A stretch of 64,000 nt of DNA from Eublepharis macularius (lineage: Eukaryota; Chordata; Lepidosauria; Squamata; Eublepharidae), in contig NC_072797.1 in NCBI RefSeq assembly GCF_028583425.1, forward strand, positions 20,246,001 through 20,310,000. Direction: 5' to 3'. Positions 46,179 to 56,464 of the stretch are shown piece after piece; position 1 is the stretch's first letter, and every line of letters starts with the position of its first letter. The notes beneath the pieces are model-generated. The model saw nothing but the letters and a program-made list of their open reading frames with translations, was not told where the DNA came from and did no database searches. Made by a program: the position numbers and the translations under genes.

Positions 46179-46489
46179 TCTCTTTCAGATGGTGAAGGAA
46201 GATAACTTATAATTTATTTCACTTCAATTGTAAGTCTGTGGGTGGATTCTGCTTTATTTTTAATTTTTTGTGCAGTGCCTAGTGCTTTTAGGTGCTTTAC
46301 AAATAACAATAAGATCAATACTACCATACATCATATGCCATAAAGGCTATAAGAGTTCCTAAAAGGGGTGGGGGGAACAGGTGTGTGTTTAATTTGAAGT
46401 CCAGTTGATTTATCCAGTGGATAAACCAACAAATGCATTCATTGTTTAATCTACCCAGTAAATCAGTTAAAGCTTGTAGTACCCTTATT

Positions 46490-46697
46490 GATGGTGGAGA
46501 GTGCCATCAAGTCATTTCTGACTTATGGCAACACCTGCTGGAGTTTTCATGGCAAGAGATTAAGTGAGGTGGTTTGCCATTGCCTGTCTCTAAATAGCCA
46601 TTCTGGTCTTCTTTCCTATCCAATGACTAACCAAGGCTGCCCCTGCTTAGCATCCAAGATCTGATGATGTTGGGCTTGTCTGGACTATCCAGGTTAT
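46490..46697 (-). repeat. 5S-rRNA-derived SINE
   Basis: Plus strand: GAGTGCCATCAAGTCATTTC, GACTTATGGCAACACC, GAGGTGGTTTGCCATTGCC, then TATCCAATGACTAACCAAGG and CCCTGCTTAGCATCCAAGAT (reversed 5S). Confidence 0.88.
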
Positions 46698-46904
46698 TTA
46701 GTATGATAACAGTCCAGACTTGGAAACTTGTCTAGGGTTCCTCAGACACATTTCTTGCTACTGCTGACCTTCCTTCAATGGCACACACAGTCTTGGTGTG
46801 TTGAATGTGTTCTAGGCTGCCATTTCAGTTCATCAGTGCAGCGAGGCGGCCAAGTAAGCCTAGCCACAGGCCAGGTTAGTGCACAAGAGGCTGCTAGTAT
46901 AGTG

Positions 46905-47640
46905 GTTACTTTATTTTATTTATTTATTTACATCATTTATAGTCCGCCTTTCTCACTGAGACTGAAGGCGGATTACTCAAGGTGGATTACACAGTATGAG
47001 GTTAATACAATCAAGTATCAAGTACATTTCAATACAATACCATAAGGTAAGCAGATACAAATTTAAAAGACATAGCATTAGCAATGATCCAAGACAATGT
47101 AGAAAAAATACTGCAGCAAAACATAATCAATTCTAGGACTAACATTAGACAACATGGAGCGCTGGTTGTATATAGGAGTACATATTTAAAGCAGCAGATA
47201 ATATATAAGGCAAAAATAGTGACGAAGTCTATGATCCCCAACTCGTTAGTGTAGCACCTGAGACCCCATCCTTACAATACAGCCCTCCCATTTGAGTAAA
47301 AAGCCTTTTTGAACAGTTTGGTTTTGCATTGTTTACGGAAAGCCAGGGGAGTGGGGGCTCTTCTGACTTCCTCAAGCAGGTCATTCCACAGGATAGGGGC
47401 CACCACAGAGAAAGCCCTTGTTCGGGCTGCTGCTGATTTCACCTGTGTGCAGCCTGGCACCTGCAGGAGACCCTGTTCAGATGAGCAGAGCTGCCGTGGA
47501 GGAACATAGGGAGGGAGGCGGTCCCGTAGGTATGCCGGACCAAAGTGTGTCAGACTAGCCTCTGGGTGACCCAGGCTCAAGTCCCCGCTCTGTATCAACC
47601 GTTGCTGAGTGACCCGGGGCCAGATGCATACTCGCAACCT
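46905..47640 (-). mobile_element. L2-type LINE, 3' end of ORF2 and 3' UTR
   Basis: A 121-codon minus-strand ORF (47637-47272) shows the C-terminal pattern of L2-clade elements: YLRDRLPPYVPPRQLCSSEQ, then AFSVVAPILWNDLLEEVRRA and LAFRKQCKTKLFKKAF. The 3' UTR continues to a plus-strand TTATTTATTTACATCATTTA tail, with TCTCACTGAGACTGAAGGCG near its end. 5'-truncated. The 3' UTR piece also occurs at 24330 and 19350. Confidence 0.85.
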
Positions 47641-47944
47641 AACCTACCTCATAAATCGTGAGGATAAAATGGAGGAGAGGAGAAATTTGCATACTATCCT
47701 GAGCCCCATGGAAGAAGGGTGGAATTCTTTTTAAAAAGTAGTACATAAGTGTAACGAAATGATGTGACAGCCTGAAGTAATGCCATTTTAATGCTCTCTA
47801 GTGTTAAAAAGAAATTGCCTTGAGTGTAAATAGTGCATCAGCAAAATGGAGCAAAAAAGCTTTGCAATCATGTGCACAGAAGGGCTGCAGGCACGAGTGC
47901 AGAGGCTCCACCCCTTGCCTATGCATGATTGCTGGCTTGTAGGA

Positions 47945-48053
47945 GGATTGCCAGCTTCCAGTAGGTGGCTGGAGATCTACAGGAATTGCAGCTGATCTCC
48001 AGGCTACAAAGACCAGTTCCCTTGGAGCAAATGGCTGATTTGGCAGGTAGACT
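47945..48053 (+). repeat. TAGGGTTGCCAAC-type MITE, left half
   Basis: GATTGCCAGCTTCCAGTAGG, then CAGGAATTGCAGCTGATCTC and GCAAATGGCTGATTTGGCAG. The host repeat continues at 48704 after the inserted element. Confidence 0.8.
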
Positions 48054-48703
48054 ACAACAAGGGCACAAGCCCTAGGAACCCAATAAATCTATGATTATTA
48101 TATCAAAATATTTTGTTATTTATGTCTTACTCACCAAGTGAATACAAAAAATGTACAATCAGTCAAATATTTACAATGCATACATCTATAAATACAACAA
48201 GTACACACATCTGTCCCATAGTTGCTGCAAAGTACACACATCTGTCCCATAGTTGCTGCAAAGAGTCAATGACAATTCTATAATCTAAATATGCTGGAGT
48301 AGTCCTTGGAATGATTCTTCCTCTTGTGTTCACATCAGGATGGTCAATGTAAAGGTAAGTGTCCAAAACAGCAATATCAGAAGAGCCTAATAGGATCCCT
48401 CTGGATCTCCAGGTAGGTGGCAACGAGCCTGCCAGCTTAGAGTTGCTCGTTTCGGTTTCCCTTCATCCTGGCCTCCTCTACACACATAATAGTCCCAATC
48501 ACACTCTCCAGATGGATATTTTCATTTGGATATTTTCCGTTTCTGATCAATGCTAATTCACAGCATTTTTTGTATTCACTTGGTGAGTAAGACATAAATA
48601 ACAAAATATTTTGATATAATAATCATAGATTTATTGGGTTCCTAGGGCGTGTGCCCTTGTTGTAGTCTGTTTGGGTTGGGACCCCTCTCTTTTTTGTTAC
48701 TGG
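48054..48703. mobile_element. Unclassified 650-bp insertion with inverted ends and 18-bp TSD
   Basis: TGATTTGGCAGGTAGACT stands at 48036-48053 and again at 48704-48721, marking a precise insertion into an older repeat. The first 100 bases (48054-48153, ACAACAAGGGCACAAGCCC onward) reappear inverted at 48563-48662 with only a few differences. A further 41 bp on the right (48663-48703) have no partner. The interior has a 31-bp tandem duplication (48201-48262) and an 86-codon minus-strand ORF without recognised domains. Inverted ends plus a long target duplication do not fit the common DNA-transposon classes. Confidence 0.85.
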
Positions 48704-48812
48704 TGATTTGGCAGGTAGACTGTATGGCATTATACCCCGCTGAGGTCTCTTCCCCTCCCCAAACTCCTCCCTCCCCTGGTTCTACCTCCAAAATCTCCAG
48801 GAATTTCCCCAC
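48704..48812 (+). repeat. TAGGGTTGCCAAC-type MITE, right half
   Basis: GTATGGCATTATACCCCGCTG, CCCCAAACTCCTCCCTCCCC, and CTCCAGGAATTTCCCCACC complete the host repeat interrupted at 48053. Confidence 0.8.
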
Positions 48813-49214
48813 CTTAGCTTATTGCCACAGAGTCTACATAAGTAGGCCCCATGCCTGTGATTGAGAAGGTTTGAAAAAACAGCATTCCTGTTCTTGGGCA
48901 CAGTGCCTATACACATAGACTTGTTGTGACACATGAAGACTCCGTGTTTACGATTGAGTGATTCCGTGTGGGTAAGGGGCGGAGCTAGTATTCTTGCACT
49001 CACTCCTCTAGGACATTGATTTCAATGTGTATAATATCCTTCCAGCTTCCCCTTCCGCAGTAGAAATAGATAGAATCGTATACAACACTCAGTTGGGTAC
49101 ATGGCAGGCAGGCACCTTTGTGAACCTATAACATGGGAAGGGCTCCCTAGATGTATAAAATTTAGGCATGCATTTTTGAGTGAGTCGGCTGTCAGTTCTG
49201 ACTCATATAGGCCT

Positions 49215-49330
49215 AAATAGAATTTAAGAAGAGCTGGATCAGTCCATCTAGTCCAGGATCCTATCTCACACAGTGGCCAAACTGTTGCGTTGGAGGGCGA
49301 ACAACAGGGCACAGACACCAAGGCTTTGTC
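49215..49330. repeat. Dispersed repeat fragment related to 20530
   Basis: AGAGCTGGATCAGTCCATCT, AGTCCAGGATCCTATCTCAC and AGTGGCCAAACTG share the opening layout of the 20530 repeat. Confidence 0.45.
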
Positions 49331-50411
49331 CAGATGTTGCCTTAGGAAGCTGGTATTCCAAGGTTTACGGCTTCTGAAGGTAGACGAGCAAGGCAGAGGT
49401 TAAAAGTTTTGCCTTGAAACAGTTTCTGAAATCTTTCAACTGGGTGTTTTGCAATAACGCCGTAATAAAAAAAGTTTTTGTGTTCGCTTGTATCTTTCAT
49501 GAGGATGAGGATTTGGGTTGACTTAACGTTTCCTGATCAAATAACATGAGTCATTACAGATGGAACAGATGTGTGGCAATAAGTTAGCCACACAATTTTT
49601 CCAGGGGCAAGTTTTGTGAGCAAGGTCTGTTGGAAGTTGTATGAATGGGAAGGGTGTGCCAGAAATTGCACAGAGAAATCAGGCCTGCCAAGTTCTGTGC
49701 GGCTTTCTTCTTTTTCTTTCAACCTCCAGAATTTTTTAAAGGAAATAAGTTCCCCCTGCTGGATGAATGACTGGATTACTTACCCACTCCTTTTTTTTGT
49801 AGATTCCCATGCGACACTGAAATCTTTCAGGATGTAGTCCTTAACAAATTTATGAGAAAGTTAAACCCCACTAAACTCAGAGGGACTTCATTTTGGGTAA
49901 AAGTATGTAGGATTCAGCTACTTTGGGTTAGGGATTAATGCATTCTCAATTTTAAGCCCAGGTGTAAAAGAAAATATGAGTTAATGGATAATTTGGGTAT
50001 CAAATCCTATCTCTAGCTCAGATGAGAAAGTGAAATTAGACAGTGAAGAAGGGAGCTTTGACTCTCCAAAGCTTATGCCCTGAAAATCTGGACTCATATA
50101 TCCTGCTGAAATTAGATATCTCTTTGTACAAGTTTCAGTGTTTGCAGGTAATTAGTCTTTTAAGTCAGAAGGATATTAAAGACATGATTATGAAATAATT
50201 AAATGCATTTCAAAGCATGCAGTATTGCTGACCTGTCTCATGTTGACAGCTCATATCTCTAGTTTACAAATCTTTCTAAGCTGATGAGAATCCTTGTCAA
50301 GGATATTGCCAGCCCTGAAGATGGTGTGTCTATCAGCCAGTGAATTTGCCTGTATAAAGCTAGTCCTGTATTATCTATAAGTACTCATCAGATTTTGGCC
50401 AAAGGATATCT
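49331..50411. other. Intron 2, nothing recognised
   Basis: No exon or nameable repeat. Confidence 0.4.
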
Positions 50412-50414
50412 TGT

Positions 50415-50635
50415 GTGTGTGTGTAAAGAGCTGTTAAGTTGCTGATGACTTACGGTGACCCCGTAGGGTTTTCAAAGCAAGAGACTTCAGAGGTGCTTTG
50501 CCATTGCCTGCCTTTGGGTAGTGACCGTGGGCTTCTATGGTGGTCTTCCGTCGAGGTACTGACAAGGCTGACCCTGCTTAGCTTCCAAGATCTGACAAGA
50601 TCAGGCTAGCCTGGACCATCTAGGTCAGGGATGAG
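50415..50635 (-). repeat. 5S-rRNA-derived SINE
   Basis: Plus strand: GTGTGTGTGTAAAGAGCTG, GATGACTTACGGTGACCCC, GTAGGGTTTTCAAAGCAAGA, then CCCTGCTTAGCTTCCAAGAT and GCTAGCCTGGACCATCTAGG. TATCTTG occurs beside both ends (possible 7-bp duplication). Confidence 0.88.
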
Positions 50636-50639
50636 TGTA

Positions 50640-52210
50640 TCTTGCCCTGGTAGAATGTGCCATATCTTAGGAACTAGAGCTGGACAATGCTAGAGGAGTT
50701 GTAGGTACAGCGATATGTCATTACCAGATGAGGAATTGTTTTATTGTTTCATGTTTGGTGGGATAATAATATGACTGAAATTGGTAGGATGCTGGAGGCC
50801 CAGATTCCAAAGAAATCTGGTGTTGTGGGTGGTGACATCAAGGCACAGCATGGCTGTCCTTAAAGAGTGAAGTTTGATTCCGATGTAACACCAAAAATAA
50901 CTTCCATGCTACATGTATGAGCTCCTGTTCTCGTTTCTTCGCACGTGATGCTTTCCTCCTTCCCATCCTCCATTTGGACTAACAGTAGTTTCCCATTACA
51001 TGAAAATGGGGGCAATCATAACTTCCCATGAAACTAGAAAACAACCTCCCATTTGATTATGGTTTGCAGTTCTGGTTTCCAGACAAACTATAATTTGCCC
51101 ACTTGATATGTAAGGATAAATTATGGTTTGACAAGCAACAGCAAAGGGAGGGGGAGAATTTTAGTAAACAATGATAGAAGGAGGAGGGCACATATGAGGC
51201 CAAACCTCAGTGTCTTAGTACCGTCAGACTGTGATTTGGAGTTGTGTCTGAACCAAATCTGTCTTGTAACGGGGCCAAGTTGGTGATAGTCAGACATTGG
51301 AAAGCAGAAGCTCTTGCCTGTAAAATCTGTGGTTTGGGTGATGGGAAATCCGCACCCAGCCCTGATTAAAGGGGGCAGGCGGTCAAGCCTCGCGGATTTC
51401 TTAGTGGTTTGATTGCCTTTTCTGAAATAAACTGAGGCTGCCAGAGTGGTCTATTGTAAAGCCCGGTAAATATTCTTTGATATACAGTATATTTATTGAA
51501 GTGTTTAGGACTACTTTGATGCAGGTCTAATATATATTTTTGTACTGTTTGTGTGTTTTGTGATTTAATGCCAAAGAGATAGGGGAGAAAGAGTTAGAGG
51601 GCATTGTTCTGTTCCTTGCGTTATTTAACGATTTAAAGAACCCTTTTTTCTCCTTTTGTTAAGTTTGTCTCCCTTTTTATTTTCTAGTTACAGTTGATGG
51701 GAGTGTTTTTTTCTATTATGTTATTTCTTATTTGAAAGGAAACGTAGGTTTAGGGTGTGTTTTCAAACGAAATTAGGGTGCTCATCTTTGTTGAGAGCCC
51801 TCTTTATTTTCACACAATTGTCCTGCTAGGAAGCAAGTCTCTTGGGAAGCGTTCTGATAAAAACAGTTCAGAGTTTTAGCTTTCAACATCTGGCAGATGT
51901 TTTGCCTTCCAGTCTGCTTTTCACTGGAGCCATTTCCCAATCGGGGTCCCCAGTGTGTGAAGAAGACATTCAGACATTAACATATAACAAGACATGCTGG
52001 TATGGGTAGGGTTGGGTGGGGAGAGAAGAGAAATGATACACAGACTTCCTAGCTGGTGTTTGTCCCTGTGCGGAATGCAAACTGTGTGTTCGGAATAGAT
52101 CCTCTGCAGTACCCTTGACTGACTTCTTTTGTGATTAGGAGGTTGGTCAAGATAAACCCTTCAGAGCGGTGATGCTCAAAAGTGGTCTTCCCTCTCTGTC
52201 TCTCTTACAG
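50640..52210. other. Intron 2, last part
   Basis: No repeat could be named across roughly 1.5 kb before exon 3. The acceptor is CTCTGTCTCTCTTACAG with a good pyrimidine tract. Confidence 0.45.
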
Positions 52211-52387
52211 GTGCGTCCATTGCAATGTGGTGTACTCGGATGTGGCAGCGCTCAAGTCTCACATTCAAGGCTCCCACTGTGAAGTCTTCTACAAATGTCC
52301 CATCTGTCCAATGGCATTCAAGTCAGCACCCAGCACCCATTCCCACGCCTATACGCAGCACCCTGGAATCAAGATAGGGGAGCCAAA
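52211..52387 (+). CDS. ZNF532: ZNF532 coding exon 3 (two zinc fingers)
   Basis: 177 bp between TCTCTCTTACAG and GTAAGC. The first base completes Arg840 and the last two start Lys899. It encodes [17 protein letters not shown] and [19 protein letters not shown], with ligands C841/C844/H857/H862 and C869/C872/H885/H890. The first cysteine of a finger is therefore the first whole codon of the exon. Confidence 0.97.
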
Positions 52388-52718
52388 GTAAGCATTGCCC
52401 ATCTTGTCTTCCTGCTTGACAGCTTTCAGTAACTGCTGGGCAAATGGCATTCAGTGTTGTGCTTCCAATGGCTGTCAGTCTGTATTGGATGCAGATCTTG
52501 ATTGAAGGCTATTAGGGAAGCAGGGAAAGGGGAAGCAGGGGTGACTTGGACACTTTCTTTCCCTGCTTCCACCGTATGTGTCAATAAGAGAAGTTTGGAA
52601 ATGTGTATTATATAAGTAACAGTCATCAGAGAGGTCCTTGCGGAAGATAGAATCAGCAGCAAACTAAGGTTTTGGGCCACATCGTGTACTGAATGTCTCA
52701 AAGCTTGTACTGTGAACC
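52388..52718. other. Start of intron 3
   Basis: Nothing recognised. Confidence 0.4.
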
Positions 52719-52728
52719 TCAGAGGTCT

Positions 52729-52849
52729 AGGATCCAGAAGAGTTAGCCATGTTAATCTGTAGTTGCAAAATAATAAAGAGTCCAGTAGGACCTTTAAGAT
52801 TAACCAACTTTATTGTAGCATAAGCTTTCGAGAACCACAGCTCTCTTCG
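52729..52849 (-). repeat. Hairpin retroposon, medium copy, 10-bp TSD
   Basis: TCAGAGGTCT flanks it at 52719-52728 and 52850-52859. It has GAGTTAGCCATGTTAATCTG, GAGTCCAGTAGGACCTTTAA, CATAAGCTTTCGAGAACCAC. It carries only one arm of the hairpin seen at 16993. Confidence 0.85.
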
Positions 52850-52859
52850 TCAGAGGTCT

Positions 52860-53831
52860 GTGGATCTCATGCTTGCCCCGAGTCTCGCTCCTGTGTTACA
52901 GCGTAAGAGGGGAATGAGAACTCGAGTGCTCCTGTGTAACATATGAACTGTCCTCTGTCCTTTAAAGAAAATAACTTGGCAAAGTTCTTTGCTAAGTTAT
53001 TACTTGGCACAAGAGAGTGAATGTCATATTGCCGTTGGAATTGCTTAAGATCGTGGTTTATCAAGGGCAAATGCTCAGCTGCCCCATAGTGCATCTGTAA
53101 GAAATCATTTCTGGCATTTGGAAAGCCAAGAGCGTTTTACCTACCAGGTGGAACTTGATAAGCATTTTGAAGGCCTCCTGGTTTTTCCAAAGACATGGGT
53201 GCCCAAGAATGCCCGTTATTCTGCTGTCCTCCTAGGTGGAAGATGAAATGAAATTATCATACTGTGATTCATCTAGTTTGAGTGTGTTAAAAAGATCTCG
53301 AGCTAAAGCAGTATTTAATACTGTGGTTGCTTCTATGCATGACAGCCCGTATCTCCTGCAGAGAAGCAACTCCCATGTAGGAATTTTGCAGCCTTTTCCC
53401 GATCACCAAATCCATCTTTGTTGTTGAAGACCTGGGCGTAATCTTACTCTCACTCCAGATGCAAACTAGTTTAACTCTCATTCCTTTCAATGTTAACTCT
53501 GGGAACTCTGTTTCTGTAATGGTGATTAAAAGTTACCAATGTTAACATTTGCACAGTATTCCATAGAGACAGAATGTATATGGCAGAGAGTGCTGTCATG
53601 GTAGCAAATGCTACCCCAGCATAAGTGCAGTATATGTATAAAGAAGGATATGTGTCGGCACCTGTCCATGCGATGGGGATTCCTCCCAAAAATGCATCGT
53701 GTGGGCTGAACTTGTCATTGCAATGCCGCTTCCTTCCCATGTGTATGTTCAGTCTCCACTAAATGTTGTCTGAAAGGACTAGAGAATTCTGAGCACTCTT
53801 GCCAAACTAGGATTTCTCGAGCGAAGCTGTG
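52860..53831. other. Intron 3, nothing recognised
   Basis: No exon or nameable repeat. Confidence 0.35.
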
Positions 53832-53875
53832 ATGATTTGCAGCCCCTAGATGCCATTTGAAAGCCTATGGCCAAA
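53832..53875 (+). repeat. 44-bp direct repeat, copy 1
   Basis: ATGATTTGCAGCCCCTAGAT through AGCCTATGGCCAAA. The same 44 bp with two substitutions lies at 54375-54418. Confidence 0.9.
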
Positions 53876-54115
53876 GTTTGGTGTAGTGGTTAAGAGCATG
53901 GGACTCTAATCTGGAGAGCCAGGTTTGATTCCCCACTCCTCCACGAAGCCAGCTGGGTGACCTTGGGCGAGTCACAGCTCTCTGGAGCTCTCTCAGCCCC
54001 GCCCACCTCACAGGGTGATTGTTGTGGGGTAATAATAACACTTTGTAAACCGCTTTGAGTGGGCATTAAGTTGTCCTGAAGGGCGGTATATAAATCGAAT
54101 GTTATTACTATTATG
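53876..54115 (+). repeat. MIR/CORE-like tRNA-derived SINE, intact
   Basis: tRNA-like head GGTGTAGTGGTTAAGAGCAT with B-box AGGTTTGATTCC, core GCTGGGTGACCTTGGGCGAG, then AACACTTTGTAAACCGC and GGGCGGTATATAAAT at the 3' end. The tail matches the L2 3' end (GGCGGACTATAAAT) seen at 46920. Confidence 0.88.
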
Positions 54116-54374
54116 GTTAAACTGGCTTCTCGTTGATGGACTCTGTGGCAGGGATGTACGTATAATCCTTTTTCTTAATATGCAAGGATGTGCATGCACT
54201 CACTGTGAAAAGGAGTCTTACCACAAGTCTTTTGCCCTTGACAGTCATGTTGATGTGTCACGGCCTCACATTTTGCTTTGGGTCCACTTCTATTTAAGGA
54301 GTAGATTATTCGTTAAAAGCAGCAGCAGTTGTCTTCTGCAGGCCGCCAGCAAAAGATGCCAGAACCCCCCCAAA

Positions 54375-54418
54375 ATGATTTGCAGTCCCTAGACGCCATT
54401 TGAAAGCCTATGGCCAAA
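54375..54418 (+). repeat. 44-bp direct repeat, copy 2
   Basis: Second copy of 53832-53875, 543 bp downstream, same strand, two C/T differences. Confidence 0.9.
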
Positions 54419-54750
54419 AAGCACGACACGCTGTTTAATTCTGTAACATTTGCCTTAGAGTTAAATCTCCTGCTGCCCTGGGCTGTCTCCATCGGGTTTG
54501 CCCAATTCAGTATAATCTGCTTAGCCAAAGGCTATCAGAGGTACTGTGACAATCTCCATCTGCTTAGATCCATTGCAAACAGATGAGCAAAAGGCATCAG
54601 CAGAGGTGAAGAGTAGAGAGAAGTCAGAAGTCAAAGATTTCATTTAACTTTTAACTTTGATTTTCAGTGGTGTATTGTTTAATAAACCATGAAGAATGCA
54701 GTTGATTGAATTATAATATATTTGGGCTGGTATACTACCATAGGCTGGAG

Positions 54751-55080
54751 CAGGGCTTTTTTTCTGGGAAAAGAGGTGGTGGAACTCAGTGGTGGAACAG
54801 TCAGGACTGCACAATGACATCACTTTGGGTCAGCTGGAACAAGGGGGGAGTTTTTAAAAGTTAAAATCGCCCTCAGCAAAAATGGTCACATGGCCTGTGG
54901 CCCCATCCCCTGATCTCCAGACAGAGGGGAGTGTAGATTGCCCTCCGCGCCGCTTGGTGCCGAGGGCAATCGAAACTCCCTTCTGTCTGGAGATCAGGGG
55001 GCAGGGCCACCGGCCATGTGACCATTTTCAAGAGGTGCCGGAACTCCGTTCCACCATGTTCCCCCTGAAAAAAAGCCCTG
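54751..55080. mobile_element. hAT-like MITE subfamily B, 330 bp, TSD GGCTGGAG
   Basis: Ends CAGGGCTTTTTTTCTGGGAA and the reverse of CCTGAAAAAAAGCCCTG. GGCTGGAG is at 54743-54750 and 55081-55088, exact. The central arms GGGGAGTGTAGATTGCCCTC and GAGGGCAATCGAAACTCCC form a hairpin. It carries an 80-bp segment absent from the 44679 copy. Confidence 0.93.
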
Positions 55081-55377
55081 GGCTGGAGAAACTTCCTACT
55101 ATTGAACCTTCCTCCAACTTAAGTGGATTTTTTTCCCCACAGAAGAGTCACTTAATTTGGAGGAAGATTCTGTAGGCTGGAGGAAAGCTTCAAACTTTGC
55201 TTAATGGAGTGGTGGGATACAGGGCTTTCTTTTGGGGAAGAGAGTTTGCACATCTTAAGGTTGGCTTGGATGCTTTTTTTTCTCTTGTGGACACGAATAC
55301 TGGAGTGTCACCTGTGCCAAGAAATAAGTAACAGTGGTGATTGGCTCTATTTCTTCAACTTTCCTTTTTGTTCCTAG

Positions 55378-55540
55378 AATAATATACAAATGTTCCATGT
55401 GCGACACAGTGTTTACTCTGCAGCCTTTGCTCTATCGCCACTTTGACCAGCACATTGACAACCAGAAAGTATCAGTCTTCAAGTGCCCAGACTGTTCTCT
55501 TTTGTACGCACAGAAGCAGCTGATGATGGATCATATCAAG
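55378..55540 (+). CDS. ZNF532: ZNF532 coding exon 4 (one and a half fingers)
   Basis: 163 bp between TTTTTGTTCCTAG and GTCTGT. The first base completes Lys899; residues 900-953 follow. [21 protein letters not shown] has C904/C907/H920/H924, and [21 protein letters not shown] has C935/C938/H951, whose last histidine (H956) is supplied by exon 5. The intron thus cuts inside a finger helix, phase 0. Confidence 0.97.
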
Positions 55541-55805
55541 GTCTGTGGGTGTCTCATTTCGTTTGGAAACAAGACTGTTGCATGCAACAATCGTGGGAAG
55601 TCAGCTAATTGCAGGGAAGCTACCACTGTAAATGACGGTAGGTGGTAGTTCACCTGTTCTCAACAGGCAAGCAGCCCTTGGAATCCAGCAGAACTTCACA
55701 ATATAATTTGCATAGTATTGGGCTGAAAAAAAGTGGTTTACCCGGAACAAAGATGACGTCACTTTCTTCTAAATCCTTTTTCAGAGGCTTTTCTTTGTCT
55801 AGAGG

Positions 55806-55859
55806 CAGAGGAGTTAGCCGTGTTAGTCTGTAGTTGCAAAATAGTAGAGAGTCCAGTAG
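55806..55859 (-). repeat. Hairpin retroposon, 54-bp copy, 12-bp TSD
   Basis: TTTGTCTAGAGG is exact at 55794-55805 and 55860-55871. Only CAGAGGAGTTAGCCGTGTTA through GAGTCCAGTAG is present, the shortest of the three copies. It lies 35 bp from the Harbinger-like MITE. Confidence 0.9.
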
Positions 55860-55893
55860 TTTGTCTAGAGGGGTAGCTATCTTGCAAGTCTAA

Positions 55894-56127
55894 GAGCGGA
55901 ACTACAAGTGACAAAAGGCACAGATTGAACACTTGTCAGCTTCCCTCAAGTTTTGATGGGAAATGTAGGCATCCTAGTCTTGCAGCTTCGCTCTCTGACT
56001 GCTGTCCAATGGACTTTTCAACTGTCACTTGTCCAACATTCCGCCAAGCTGCCTACATTTCCCATCAAAACTTGGGGGAAGCTGACAAGTGTCCAATCTG
56101 TGCTTTTTGTCACTTGTAGTTCCGCTC
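55894..56127 (-). mobile_element. Harbinger-like foldback MITE, copy 3 (TSD TAA)
   Basis: 234 bp, ends GAGCGGAACTACAAGTGAC and the reverse of GTCACTTGTAGTTCCGCTC, perfect for 19 bp. TAA stands at 55891-55893 and 56128-56130. Its interior is inverted relative to copies 1 and 2. Confidence 0.9.
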
Positions 56128-56464
56128 TAATTCTAAGCTCTAAACTCTGACTTCTAAGCTCTGACTTAGAAAGTGGCTTAGGATGGCACTCTTAGCCTGT
56201 AGCAAAAATTAAACAGGATCCTTTTGACATCTTAATGCTTAACGTTTTATGACAGCATACGATTTTGCAGACTAGAGCCTGATCAGCATCTGTCAGAGTT
56301 GGCTCAGTAACAAAGTGTAAGTGATTGCATTTGTACTAGTGAGAATGCATATATAAGATAACTTTTGAATCACTCTTATGGAAAACAACCCAGAGCTCCT
56401 TCTTCGGAGGATTTTAAGCAGAGGCTAATATGGCCAACTGGCAGCAATGCTGATTGTATGACTC

